A stretch of DNA of 64,000 nucleotides from Streptomyces sp. L2 (GTDB lineage Bacteria; Actinomycetota; Actinomycetes; Streptomycetales; Streptomycetaceae): contig NZ_QBDT01000001.1 of NCBI RefSeq assembly GCF_004124325.1, positions 5,208,001-5,272,000 of the forward strand. The letters are read 5' to 3'. This document shows positions 9,585 to 20,078 of this stretch, piece after piece. Within the stretch, counting starts at the first letter, position 1. Each line of letters begins with the position of its first letter. Below the pieces are notes generated by a model. The model did no database searches and was not told the DNA's origin. It was given only the letters and a program-made list of their open reading frames with translations. The position numbers and the translations under genes are program-made.

Positions 9585-10982
9585 ATGACCGACACGCTCC
9601 GCCCTGTCGAGACCGGCCTCCCCGAGACCCCCGGCAGTCCCAAGACGCTCAAGCGCTCCATCGGCGTCGTCGGCGGCACCCTGCTCACGCTGTCCTGCGT
9701 CACCCCGGCCTCCACCCTCTTCGTGGTGGTCCCCGACCTGTTCGGCTCCCTCGGCACCGCGACCGCCCTCACGATCGCCATCGGCTCCCTCCTCTGTATC
9801 GCCGTGGCGTTCTGCTACTCGGAACTGGGCACCCTGATCCCCAGCGCCGGCGGCGAGTACGCCATGGTCTCCACGATGGCCGGGCGGCTCGCGGGCTGGC
9901 TGGTCTTCGTGCTCTCCCTGCTGGTCGTCATGATCGTGCCGCCGGTGATCGCGATGGGCACCGCCGACTACCTGGCGCCCCTCGTGCACCTCGACCCGGC
10001 GGCGACCGGCGCCGGCGTGATGCTGCTCGCCACCCTCGCCGGCCTGCTCGACCTGCGCGCCAACGCCTGGATCACCGGCATCTTCCTGGTCCTGGAGGTC
10101 ATCGCCGCCGGTGTCGTCGCCCTGCTGGGCTTCACGCACAGCCACCGCGGCGCCGGAAGCCTGGTCTCCATGCAGGTGAGCGGCGCGCACGGCCACACGG
10201 ACACCGTGACCGCCATGCTCGTCATCTCCGGCCTCGCCATCGCCCTCTTCGCCACCCAGGGCTTCTCGACCGCCGTCTACCTCTCCGAGGAGCTGGAGAA
10301 CCCGCGCCGCAACGTCGCCCGCACGGTCCTCGCCACCCTCGCGATCTCCTCCGTGGTCATCCTCGTGCCGGTCGTCGCCATCACCATGGGCGCCTCCGAC
10401 ATCAAGGAGCTGACCAACGGCGACCTCAGCTCCATGGTCACCGCCTGGTCCAACAGCGCCGTCGGCACGTTCGTCAGCCTCTGCGTGGCTCTCGCGATCA
10501 TCAACGCGGGCATCGTCATGGTCATCCAGAACTCCCGCGTGCTGTTCGCCTCCGCCCGCGACAAGGCCTGGCCCGAGCCGGTCAACAACGTCTTCTCCAA
10601 GCTCGGCCGCTTCGGCTCCCCCTGGGTCGCCACCCTCGCCGTCGGCGTCCCCGGCGCGCTGCTCTGCTTCGTCAACCTGGACACCCTGTACGGCGTCACG
10701 GGCGTCTCGGTGACCGGCATGTACCTGCTGGTCGCGATCGCCGCCCTGCTGTGCCGCCGCGGCTCCCACAAGCACACGCCCGCCTGGCGGATGCCCCTGT
10801 GGCCCGCGATGCCGATCCTGCTGATCGTCGTCCTCACCTACATCCTCACCCAGCAGGAGGCCACCTACCTCTGGTGGACCGGCGGCATCACCGCGGTCGC
10901 CACCCTCTACTGGGCCCTCTACCTCCGCCCCCGCCGCGAAACCCGCTGGCTGGTCTCCATCCCGGAAGACGCCCAGGCGTAA
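9585..10982 (+). CDS. APC-superfamily amino-acid permease
   Basis: 465 aa integral membrane protein with about 12 hydrophobic segments, consistent with the APC amino-acid/polyamine transporters. The first segments carry the family's Gly-rich broken helix (SIGVVGGTLLTLSCVTPAST), and the acidic/GGEY motif SAGGEYAMVSTMAGRLAG is diagnostic. EELENPRRNVARTV is the conserved cytoplasmic loop. The substrate cannot be named. The ribosome site in front of the ATG is weak. The gene stands alone between the iol terminator and the hydrolase/ABC pair. Confidence 0.85.
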   Translation: MTDTLRPVETGLPETPGSPKTLKRSIGVVGGTLLTLSCVTPASTLFVVVPDLFGSLGTATALTIAIGSLLCIAVAFCYSELGTLIPSAGGEYAMVSTMAGRLAGWLVFVLSLLVVMIVPPVIAMGTADYLAPLVHLDPAATGAGVMLLATLAGLLDLRANAWITGIFLVLEVIAAGVVALLGFTHSHRGAGSLVSMQVSGAHGHTDTVTAMLVISGLAIALFATQGFSTAVYLSEELENPRRNVARTVLATLAISSVVILVPVVAITMGASDIKELTNGDLSSMVTAWSNSAVGTFVSLCVALAIINAGIVMVIQNSRVLFASARDKAWPEPVNNVFSKLGRFGSPWVATLAVGVPGALLCFVNLDTLYGVTGVSVTGMYLLVAIAALLCRRGSHKHTPAWRMPLWPAMPILLIVVLTYILTQQEATYLWWTGGITAVATLYWALYLRPRRETRWLVSIPEDAQA

Positions 10983-11132
10983 CAACGGGGGGCGCCCCGT
11001 CAGGGGCGCCCGAAGGGGCGCGGGGAACTGCGCGACCAGCCACGAGGCACCCGCAGCCGGCAAAGCACGTGACCGACCGAGCTCTCATCCGCCCCCCCCC
11101 CAACTGTCAGAGACTCCCCGTACCGTTGAGGC

Positions 11133-13780
<2,648 letters not shown>

Positions 13781-13784
<4 letters not shown>

Positions 13785-14644
13785 GCACGCTCACCGAGCA
13801 CACCGCCGGCGCCTCCGGCTACCGCGCCGGCCACACCCTGCCGCCGCGCGTGGAGCTGGTCCGCCAGCTCAAGCGGCGCCGCACCCTGGTCATGGGCGCC
13901 GTCCTCGCCGCCCTGCCCTTCGTGCTGCTGATCGCCTTCGCCGTCGGCGGCGACCCCGGCTCGCGCAACGGCCAGGTCACGCTGATGGACACGGCCACCG
14001 CGTCCGGCGCCAACTTCGCCGCCGTGAACCTGTTCGTCTCCGCCGGCTTCCTGCTGGTGATCCCGGTCGCCCTGTTCTGCGGGGACACCGTCGCGTCCGA
14101 GGCGAGCTGGTCCTCGCTGCGCTACCTGCTCGCCGCGCCCGTGCCCCGCGCCCGGCTGCTGGCCTCCAAGCTGCTCGTCGGCCTCGGGCTCAGCCTCGCC
14201 GCGATGGTCCTGCTCCCCGTGGTGGCCCTCGCCGTCGGTACGGCCGCCTACGGCTGGGGGCCGCTGCAGATCCCCACCGGCGGCGCGCTCGACTCCGGTA
14301 CGGCGGCCCAGCGGCTGCTCGTCGTGGTGGCGTACGTCTTCGTGTCCCAACTGGTCACCGCCGGCCTCGCGTTCTGGCTGTCCACGAAGACGGACGCCCC
14401 GCTCGGCGCGGTCGGCGGCGCGGTCGGCCTGACCATCGTCGGCAACGTCCTGGACGCCGTCACCGCCCTCGGCCACTGGCGCGACTTCCTGCCCGCGCAC
14501 TGGCAGTTCGCCTGGGCCGACGCCGTCCAGCCGCACCCCGAGTGGTCCGGCATGATCCAGGGCACGGCGGTCTCGGTGACGTACGCCGTGGTGCTGATCG
14601 CCCTGGCCTTCCGCGGCTTCGCCCGCAAGGACATCGTCTCCTAG
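13781..14644 (+). CDS. ABC transporter permease (ABC-2 type)
   Basis: 287 aa with six predicted membrane segments (for example LVMGAVLAALPFVLLIAFAV, FVSAGFLLVIPVALFCG, LLVGLGLSLAAMVLLPVVAL and a last YAVVLIALAFRGF). The short helical WSSLRYLLAAPVPRARLLASK between TM2 and TM3 is typical of ABC-2 exporters. Start ATG overlaps the stop of the ATPase fusion gene. The two genes should form one exporter, probably as a dimer of each half. Confidence 0.85.
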
Positions 14645-14657
14645 GGGTCACGCCCCA

Positions 14658-14685
14658 TTGACCTTTCCTTACTTGTGAGTAAGTT
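14658..14685 (+). promoter_or_regulatory. Promoter of acyl-CoA ligase gene with TetR-type operator
   Basis: TTGACC (14658-14663) and TAAGTT (14680-14685) are 16 bp apart, a plausible promoter. The perfect inverted repeat CTTACT-TGTG-AGTAAG (14668-14683) covers the spacer and enters the -10 box. The TTACTnnnnAGTAA form is the kind of site bound by TetR-family regulators of fatty-acid genes, which suits the downstream gene. The regulator itself is not in the window. Confidence 0.6.
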
Positions 14686-14731
14686 GACCCGGCGGTAAGC
14701 ACCTTCGCCTCAGCCGCACCGGGGAGCCGTC

Positions 14732-16678
14732 ATGGGCGTACGCAAGGACCTGAAACGGGCACGAAGGCGCACGGACCTGGCGGACCGGGGCGCCCCCGAG
14801 ATCCTCCGGGACACCGACGGCACCGTGCGCGAGGTGCGCGCCGCGCCCCTGGCCCGGCCCCTCACCACCGGCTCCCTGGCCGACCTGCCGTTCGCGCACG
14901 CCGCCGAGACCCCGGACGCCGTACTGCTGCGCCGCCGTACCGCGGACGGCTGGCGCCCCGTCACCGCCGCCGCCTTCGCCGCCGAGGTCACCGCCGTCGC
15001 CAAGGGACTCATCGCCGCCGGACTCCAACCGGGCGGACGGGTCGCCGTGATGTCCCGCACCCGCTACGAGTGGACCGTCCTGGACTTCGCGATCTGGGCC
15101 GCCGGCGGCCAGACCGTGCCCGTCTACCCCACCTCCTCCGCCGAGCAGGTGGAGTGGATCGTCCGCGACTCCGGCGCCCGGTACGTCGTCACCGAGACGG
15201 CGGAGAACGCCGCCACCGTCACCACCGGCACCGCCGGCCACCCGGAACGGCCCCGCCTCTGGCAGATCACACCGGCACCGGACGCCGCCGCGCCGGCCGC
15301 AGGCACCCTCGCCGGTCTCACCGCCCTCGGCCGACACCTCTCCGACGAGGAGGTCGCCAAGCGCCGCGCCGCACTCGCTCCCGGCACCATCGCCACCGTC
15401 TGCTACACCTCCGGCACCACCGGACAGCCCAAGGGCTGCGTCCTCACCCACGCCAACCTGCACACCGAGGCCGCCAACACCGTCGAACTGCTGCACCCGG
15501 TGTTCCAGGCGGTCACCGGCCAGGCCGCCTCCACCCTGCTGTTCCTGCCGCTCGCCCACATCCTCGGCCGCGCCCTGCAGATCGCCTGCCTGATGGCCCG
15601 CATCGAGACCGGCCACTTCCCCAGCCTCAAGCCCGACGAACTGCGGCCCGCGCTCAAGGAGTTCCGGCCGACCTTCCTCGTCGGCGTGCCGTACCTCTTC
15701 GAGAAGATCCACGACACCGGGCGGGCGACCGCCGAGAAGATCGGCCGCGGCGCCTCCTTCGACCGCGCCGAGCGGATCGCCGTCCGCTTCGGTGAGGCGT
15801 ACCTGAGGAAGTTCCTCGGCACCGGCAAGGGCCCCGGCCCCGGCCTGTACGCGGCCTGGGCGCTGTACGACCTGCTGGTCTACCGGCGCATCCGCAAGGA
15901 ACTGGGCGGCCGCATGCGGTACGCCATCAGCGGTGGCTCCCCGCTCGACCGCGACCTCAACCTGTTCTTCTACGCCGCGGGCATCCTCGTCTACGAGGGC
16001 TACGGCCTGACCGAGACCACCGCCGCGGCCACCGTCGTACCCCCGCTCCGCCCCCGCCCCGGCACGGTCGGCCGGCCCGTTCCCGGCGCCGCCGTACGCA
16101 TCGCCGACGACGGTGAGGTGCTGATCAAGGGCGGGATCGTCTTCGAGTCGTACTGGAAGAACCCGGCCGCCACGAAGGCCGCCCACACCGACGGCTGGTT
16201 CGCCACCGGCGACCTCGGCGCCCTCGACGACGACGGCTACCTCACCATCACCGGCCGCAAGAAGGACATCCTCGTCACCTCCGGCGGCAAGAACGTCTCC
16301 CCGGCCGTGCTGGAGGACCGGCTGCGCAGCCGCGCGCCCATCGGCCAGTGCGTGGTGGTCGGCGACAACCGGCCCTTCGTCGCGGCCCTGATCACCCTCG
16401 ACCCGGAGGCCGTCGCCCACTGGCTCGCCGTCCACCGGCTGCCCGCCGGCACGCCCATGTCCGAACTGGTCCAGGACGACCGGCTGCGGGCCGCCGTACA
16501 GAAGGCCGTCGACTACGCCAACCAGGCCGTCTCGCGCGCCGAGTCCATCCGCGCCTTCGCGCTCGTCGAGGGGGAGTTCACCGAGGACAACGGGCTGCTC
16601 ACACCGTCCCTGAAGGTGAAGCGGCACGCGGTGACCGCCGCCTACGCGGACCGCATCGAGGCGCTGTACCGGCGCTGA
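14732..16678 (+). CDS. Long-chain fatty-acid-CoA ligase (AMP-binding)
   Basis: 648 aa ANL-superfamily ligase that activates fatty acids to acyl-CoA via acyl-adenylate. The P-loop motif TSGTTGQPKGCVLTHANL lies at about 226-243. The adenylate-binding YEGYGLTETTAAATV, the hinge region WFATGDLGALDDDGYLTITGRKKD and the C-terminal catalytic-lysine region (LTPSLKVKR) are all present, so the enzyme looks intact. Length matches FadD15-type long-chain ligases. GGGGAG precedes the ATG. It is monocistronic and convergent with the first rodlin across a long hairpin. Confidence 0.9.
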   Translation: MGVRKDLKRARRRTDLADRGAPEILRDTDGTVREVRAAPLARPLTTGSLADLPFAHAAETPDAVLLRRRTADGWRPVTAAAFAAEVTAVAKGLIAAGLQPGGRVAVMSRTRYEWTVLDFAIWAAGGQTVPVYPTSSAEQVEWIVRDSGARYVVTETAENAATVTTGTAGHPERPRLWQITPAPDAAAPAAGTLAGLTALGRHLSDEEVAKRRAALAPGTIATVCYTSGTTGQPKGCVLTHANLHTEAANTVELLHPVFQAVTGQAASTLLFLPLAHILGRALQIACLMARIETGHFPSLKPDELRPALKEFRPTFLVGVPYLFEKIHDTGRATAEKIGRGASFDRAERIAVRFGEAYLRKFLGTGKGPGPGLYAAWALYDLLVYRRIRKELGGRMRYAISGGSPLDRDLNLFFYAAGILVYEGYGLTETTAAATVVPPLRPRPGTVGRPVPGAAVRIADDGEVLIKGGIVFESYWKNPAATKAAHTDGWFATGDLGALDDDGYLTITGRKKDILVTSGGKNVSPAVLEDRLRSRAPIGQCVVVGDNRPFVAALITLDPEAVAHWLAVHRLPAGTPMSELVQDDRLRAAVQKAVDYANQAVSRAESIRAFALVEGEFTEDNGLLTPSLKVKRHAVTAAYADRIEALYRR

Positions 16679-16699
16679 GCGCGAAAGGCGCACACACGA

Positions 16700-16738
16700 C
16701 GGCGGCGGGTCACCGGAGGAACCGGTGACCCGCCGCCG
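16700..16738. terminator. Bidirectional hairpin terminator
   Basis: Perfect 17-bp inverted repeat (CGGCGGCGGGTCACCGG and its complement) with a 5-base loop, between the convergent acyl-CoA ligase and rodlin genes. There is no T-tract, as is common for Streptomyces terminators. Confidence 0.75.
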
Positions 16739-16750
16739 CGGAGTACTCGC

Positions 16751-17158
16751 TCAGCCGTTGGCGGTGCCGTTGGCCGACAGCGCGGAGATGTCGTCCAGGA
16801 TGTGCGAGAGCGAGTCGTCGCCCTTGGCCTGGGTGGAGTTCTCGGTGCACTGCTGGTTCTGCGGGTTGGACAGGACCGGGATGTCCTGCACGCCGACGTT
16901 GACCAGGGCCAGGATCGACTGGGCGTTGACCTTGGCGGGCAGGCCCACGCACGGCTTGTTCAGCGAACCCTGGACCAGCGAGAGCTGCGGGCTCTGGTCG
17001 CCGAGCGTGGCCGAGTTGCCGAACGACTGCGAGGCGCCGTTGCCGCTGAGCGCGGTCGTGCCGTGGTCGTCACCCAGGGCCAGGGCCTGGGGGGCGGCCA
17101 CACCGGCGAGGCCGGCTACGGAGGCGGCGACAGCGGCGGTTGCCCACAGCTTCTTCAT
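16751..17158 (-). CDS. Rodlin (rodlet-layer protein), copy 1
   Basis: 135 aa secreted protein. A Sec signal peptide ([19 protein letters not shown] ... ALA) is followed by the conserved rodlin body: [57 protein letters not shown] and a terminal ISALSANGT. Rodlins RdlA/RdlB organise chaplin fibrils into rodlets on aerial hyphae and spores. Two conserved Cys are seen (NKPC and NQQC). It is one of three copies here and lies on the same strand as copy 2 with its own promoter-like element. An assignment as RdlA or RdlB cannot be made from sequence alone. Confidence 0.92.
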   Translation of the reverse strand: MKKLWATAAVAASVAGLAGVAAPQALALGDDHGTTALSGNGASQSFGNSATLGDQSPQLSLVQGSLNKPCVGLPAKVNAQSILALVNVGVQDIPVLSNPQNQQCTENSTQAKGDDSLSHILDDISALSANGTANG

Positions 17159-17206
17159 GTTCGTTCCCTTTCGAAAGGCGGACTCCGGGGAGGAGCTGCG
17201 TGATCG

Positions 17207-17235
17207 TCAACGGCCCGGGGGCCGGGCGGGTTGCG
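17207..17235 (-). promoter_or_regulatory. Sigma-BldN-type promoter for rodlin copy 1
   Basis: On the minus strand: CGCAAC, 17 bp, CGTTGA, about 48 bp before the start codon. The same pattern precedes the other rodlins and two chaplins in the window and matches the sigma-BldN promoter as I recall it (CGTAAC-N16/17-CGTTGA). Confidence 0.65.
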
Positions 17236-17316
17236 GGCTGTGCCCCGTTCGGCTCAGCGCAGTCCGATCAGTGCACAAGCGCCCCGGTGGGAGGGGCGAC
17301 GGCCGGACCGGGGCAG

Positions 17317-17352
17317 GCCGACGGGCCGCCGGGAAGCCGGCGGCCCGTCGGC
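17317..17352 (-). terminator. Hairpin terminator of rodlin copy 2
   Basis: Perfect 16-bp stem (GCCGACGGGCCGCCGG and complement) with a 4-base loop GAAG, just downstream of the minus-strand rodlin copy 2. No T-tract. Confidence 0.75.
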
Positions 17353-17386
17353 GTGAACCCGTGCGGGGCTCCGGAGGACCGGCAGG

Positions 17387-17797
17387 TCAGCCGTTGGCGG
17401 TGCCGTTGCCGGACAGCGCGGAGATGTCGTCCAGGATGTGCGAGAGCGAGTCGTCGCCCTTGGCCTGGGTGGAGTTCTCGGTGCACTGCTGGTTCTGCGG
17501 CGAGGACAAGACCGGGATGTCCTGCACGCCGACGTTGACGAGACCGACCAGCGACTGCAGGTTGGCCTTCGCCGGCAGGCCGATGCAGGGCTTGTTGAAC
17601 GAGCCCTGGATGAGCGCCAGCTGCGGGCTCATGTTGCCGTACGTGGCGGAGTTGCCGAACGCCTGCGTGGCGCCGTTGCCGCTGAGCGCGGTCGTGCCGG
17701 TGTCGTTTCCGAGGGCCAGGGCCGGCGCGGCGGCCGCGGCCGAGACGCCGACGACGGAGGCGGCGACCGCGGCGGCGGCCAGAACCTTCTTGATCAC
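17387..17797 (-). CDS. Rodlin (rodlet-layer protein), copy 2
   Basis: 136 aa. Signal peptide [20 protein letters not shown]...ALA, then the rodlin body with [52 protein letters not shown] and an [12 protein letters not shown] end. It is very close to copies 1 and 3 over the whole mature protein, so recent duplication or gene conversion is likely. The C-terminal 30 codons of copies 1 and 2 are nearly identical in DNA. It has its own promoter-like element and terminator. Confidence 0.92.
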   Translation of the reverse strand: MIKKVLAAAAVAASVVGVSAAAAAPALALGNDTGTTALSGNGATQAFGNSATYGNMSPQLALIQGSFNKPCIGLPAKANLQSLVGLVNVGVQDIPVLSSPQNQQCTENSTQAKGDDSLSHILDDISALSGNGTANG

Positions 17798-17843
17798 GTG
17801 CTATTTCCCTTCAGGAGAAACCCCGTCCACCGGAGCGCCCGGA

Positions 17844-17872
17844 TCAACTGTCCCGCGCCCCGAAGAGTTGCT
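17844..17872 (-). promoter_or_regulatory. Sigma-BldN-type promoter for rodlin copy 2
   Basis: On the minus strand: AGCAAC, 17 bp, AGTTGA, 47 bp before the ATG. This is nearly the same distance as for rodlin copy 1. It differs from the shared pattern by one base in the -10 box. Confidence 0.55.
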
Positions 17873-17977
17873 GCCGTTCACTCCAACGGCCCACACGGGA
17901 TGCGGAACCGATGGCGTGCGGCGGTCCCTTCCTTCCACCTTTTTCGCGGCGCCCAACGATCCGATCGGGTGATGACC

Positions 17978-18005
17978 CGAAACCAATCGGCCGCACCGCG
18001 GTTGA
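17978..18005 (+). promoter_or_regulatory. Sigma-BldN-type promoter for rodlin copy 3
   Basis: CGAAAC, 16 bp, GGTTGA, about 59 bp before the start codon of the plus-strand rodlin. It lies back to back with the promoter of copy 2 in the 267-bp divergent region. Confidence 0.5.
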
Positions 18006-18064
18006 TGCGGAGGCAAGAACGTGCGTCTTGGCGAGAAGCCGAGGAGCCAGGAAAGGAAAGCGAA

Positions 18065-18475
18065 ATGCTGAAGAAGGCAATGGCCGCGGCCGCGGTCGCC
18101 GCGTCCCTCTGCGGTGTGTCGGCGGCGGCAGCCCCCCAGGCGCTTGCCCTCGGAAACGACACGGGCACGACCGCGCTCAGCGGCAACGGCGCCCACGAGA
18201 CGTTCGGCAGCAACGTGACCAAGGGCGACATGAGCCCGCAGGGCACGCTGGTGCAGAGCTCGCTGAACAAGCTGTGCGTCGGCCTGCCGGCGAAGGGCAA
18301 CGTCCAGTCCGTGCTCGCCGCGGTCAACGTCGGCGTCCAGGACATCCCGGTCCTGTCCGCGCCGCAGAACCAGCAGTGCGCCGAGAACGGCACGCAGGCG
18401 AAGAACGACGACCCGGCCTCGCACATCCTGGACGACATCTCCGTCCTGGCGGGCAACGGCACGGCCAACGGCTGA
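18065..18475 (+). CDS. Rodlin (rodlet-layer protein), copy 3
   Basis: 136 aa. Signal peptide [20 protein letters not shown]...ALA, then [57 protein letters not shown] and [22 protein letters not shown] precedes the ATG at 18065. It is the most divergent of the three ([14 protein letters not shown] instead of GNSAT...SPQLSL), and the motif TKGDMSPQ resembles S. coelicolor RdlA as I remember it. It is divergent from copy 2 and followed by the short chaplin on the same strand. Confidence 0.92.
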   Translation: MLKKAMAAAAVAASLCGVSAAAAPQALALGNDTGTTALSGNGAHETFGSNVTKGDMSPQGTLVQSSLNKLCVGLPAKGNVQSVLAAVNVGVQDIPVLSAPQNQQCAENGTQAKNDDPASHILDDISVLAGNGTANG

Positions 18476-18498
18476 CCCGACGCCCCGGGAGCACCGTC

Positions 18499-18545
18499 CG
18501 GGCGGCGTGCCGGTACACGCACCGCCGTCCGGGCGGCTTTTCCTT
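18499..18545 (+). terminator. Probable hairpin terminator after rodlin copy 3
   Basis: Overlapping GC-rich inverted repeats (GGCGG...CCGCC and CCGCC-GTCC-GGGCGG) end in CTTTTCCTTT, 25-70 bp after the rodlin stop. The exact stem is ambiguous. Confidence 0.5.
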
Positions 18546-18754
18546 TGTCTCCACAGAACCGTTTCTTTGCAAACTCCGCCATCATGTCAATTCCCTGATG
18601 GCGTTCGAGTGAATTCCAGGACGACGCGCGTTCCTCGGTTTCTTCGTTTGTCTATCCCTCGTTCTACAGCCTGCCGGTCATGGTGCGAGCCGTTCCAGTT
18701 GTGCTCGCTCGGTTTCGGCCGTCATAGGGCATGACCGCGGAGAAGGGAACTTTC

Positions 18755-18982
18755 ATGAAGAAGAGCGCTGCTGTCGTCGCCGGCGCCATCCTCGCCCTGG
18801 GCGGGGCCCTCCCGGCCTTCGCCGACGCCGGGGCCGACGGTGCCGCCGTCAAGTCCCCGGGTGTCGTCTCGGGCAACGTGGTCCAGGTCCCGGTCCACAT
18901 CCCCGTCAACGTCTGCGGCAACACGGTCAACGTCATCGCCGCGCTGAACCCGGCGTTCGGCAACACCTGCGTCAACGACTGA
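18755..18982 (+). CDS. Short chaplin (hydrophobic aerial-hypha surface protein)
   Basis: 75 aa from the ATG at 18755 (AGAAGGGA at the right distance; an upstream in-frame ATG at 18731 lacks a ribosome site). A signal peptide ending AFADA is followed by one chaplin domain of about 45 residues: SPGVVSGNVVQVPVHIPVNV, then CGNTVNVIAALNPAFGNTCVND. Both conserved Cys are present. Short chaplins secreted without a sortase signal assemble into amyloid fibrils that lower surface tension. By remembered synteny beside the rodlins it would correspond to ChpD. Confidence 0.93.
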   Translation: MKKSAAVVAGAILALGGALPAFADAGADGAAVKSPGVVSGNVVQVPVHIPVNVCGNTVNVIAALNPAFGNTCVND

Positions 18983-19015
18983 CGACGCGGCTGCACCACC
19001 AGCCCACCGGCTGAC

Positions 19016-19068
19016 GGCCGGCCCTGGACCGACGATCCCCCCGATCCCGTGTTCCAGGGCCGGCCTTT
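19016..19068 (+). terminator. Hairpin terminator after short chaplin
   Basis: Perfect 13-bp inverted repeat GGCCGGCCCTGGA / TCCAGGGCCGGCC around a 24-base loop, followed by TTT. It separates the short chaplin from the long chaplin-like gene. Confidence 0.75.
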
Positions 19069-19094
19069 CCACTTCTCCGAGCAGGAAGACAACG

Positions 19095-20060
19095 ATGCGA
19101 CAGACCCTCAGAAGGGGCATGGTCGCGGCCGCCGCTGCCGCGACCGGTGTGCTGTCCCTGTACGCCAACCCCGCGCTCGCCGACTCGGACGCGCACAGCC
19201 CCGCCCAGGCCCCGGCCGCCGCCGTGTCCGGCACCACCGCCCAGGCCCAGGCCCAGGCCCCGGCCGTCGCGCCGGCGAACACCGGCGCCGGCTCCGCCGC
19301 CGCGGACACCGCGCCGAACCCGGCCTCGGGCAACTCCGCCGCCGACCGGCCCGGTTCGACGGACAACGACGCCGGCCGCGCCCCCGACCGGCAAGAGCCC
19401 GCCGCGGACAACGCCCAGGGCGGCGACAACACGCAGAGCGTCGACCGTGCGCAGAGTGGTGGCGACCGGGCGCAGGGCGCCGAGCGCGGCACCCCTGCCG
19501 ATCGGGCGCAGGGCGCGCGGCCCGGGACCACGGACGGCCGCGCCCAGGGGGACGGGCGGGAGAACGGTGGTGACCGCGCGCCGGCCGGTGAGCCCGAGAA
19601 CGGTGGCCACCACGCGCCCGCAGGCCCGCGTGACAACGGTGGCGACCGCGCGCACGATGACCAACTCGGTGGCCCCGTTCGCACCGCTGACGAGTCGGAA
19701 CACGGCGATCACCACGGAACCGGCGCCCGGACGCCGTCTTCGCGCGGCGCCACCGCCACACCGCCCCCCTACGGCGGCGAGGAGACGACCCCGCCCCCGT
19801 ACGGTGGCGAGGAGACCACACCGCCCCCGTACGGCGGTGAGGAGACGCCCCCGCCCCCCTACGGCGGCGAGGAGACCCCGCCGCCGTACGGCGGTGAAGA
19901 GACGCCGCCCCCCGGTGGCCACGAGCACCACCGGCCGCCGAGCATGGCGCACACCGGTGGGCAGGGGCCGGCCATGCTGGCGACGTCGGCGGTGAGCGCC
20001 GCGCTGATCGCCGGCGGCGTGATGCTGTACCGCAGGGGCCGGCGGGCCACCCGTCACTAG
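19095..20060 (+). CDS. Altered long chaplin-like wall-anchored protein with PPPYGGEET repeats
   Basis: 321 aa. Signal peptide 1-29 (ends NPALAD). Residues 33-80 align with a chaplin domain: AHSP, then SG, then TAQAQAQAPAVAPANT against VVQVPVHVPVNVCGNT, then NPASGN against NPAFGN. Nearly every strand Val is Ala, and Cys is lost. Next comes a long Gly/Asp/Arg/Gln-rich linker (about 83-215), then five copies of a PPPYGGEET unit (about 222-273). The C-terminus has MAHTGGQG, a hydrophobic helix and RRGRRATRH. MAHTG is a variant of the LAXTG signal used by class E sortases for long chaplins ChpA-C. Its place next to the rodlins and a ChpD-like gene matches chpA. A working hydrophobin-like role is doubtful. 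Confidence 0.7.
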   Translation: MRQTLRRGMVAAAAAATGVLSLYANPALADSDAHSPAQAPAAAVSGTTAQAQAQAPAVAPANTGAGSAAADTAPNPASGNSAADRPGSTDNDAGRAPDRQEPAADNAQGGDNTQSVDRAQSGGDRAQGAERGTPADRAQGARPGTTDGRAQGDGRENGGDRAPAGEPENGGHHAPAGPRDNGGDRAHDDQLGGPVRTADESEHGDHHGTGARTPSSRGATATPPPYGGEETTPPPYGGEETTPPPYGGEETPPPPYGGEETPPPYGGEETPPPGGHEHHRPPSMAHTGGQGPAMLATSAVSAALIAGGVMLYRRGRRATRH

Positions 20061-20078
20061 CCGGTCCACGCCGCACAC

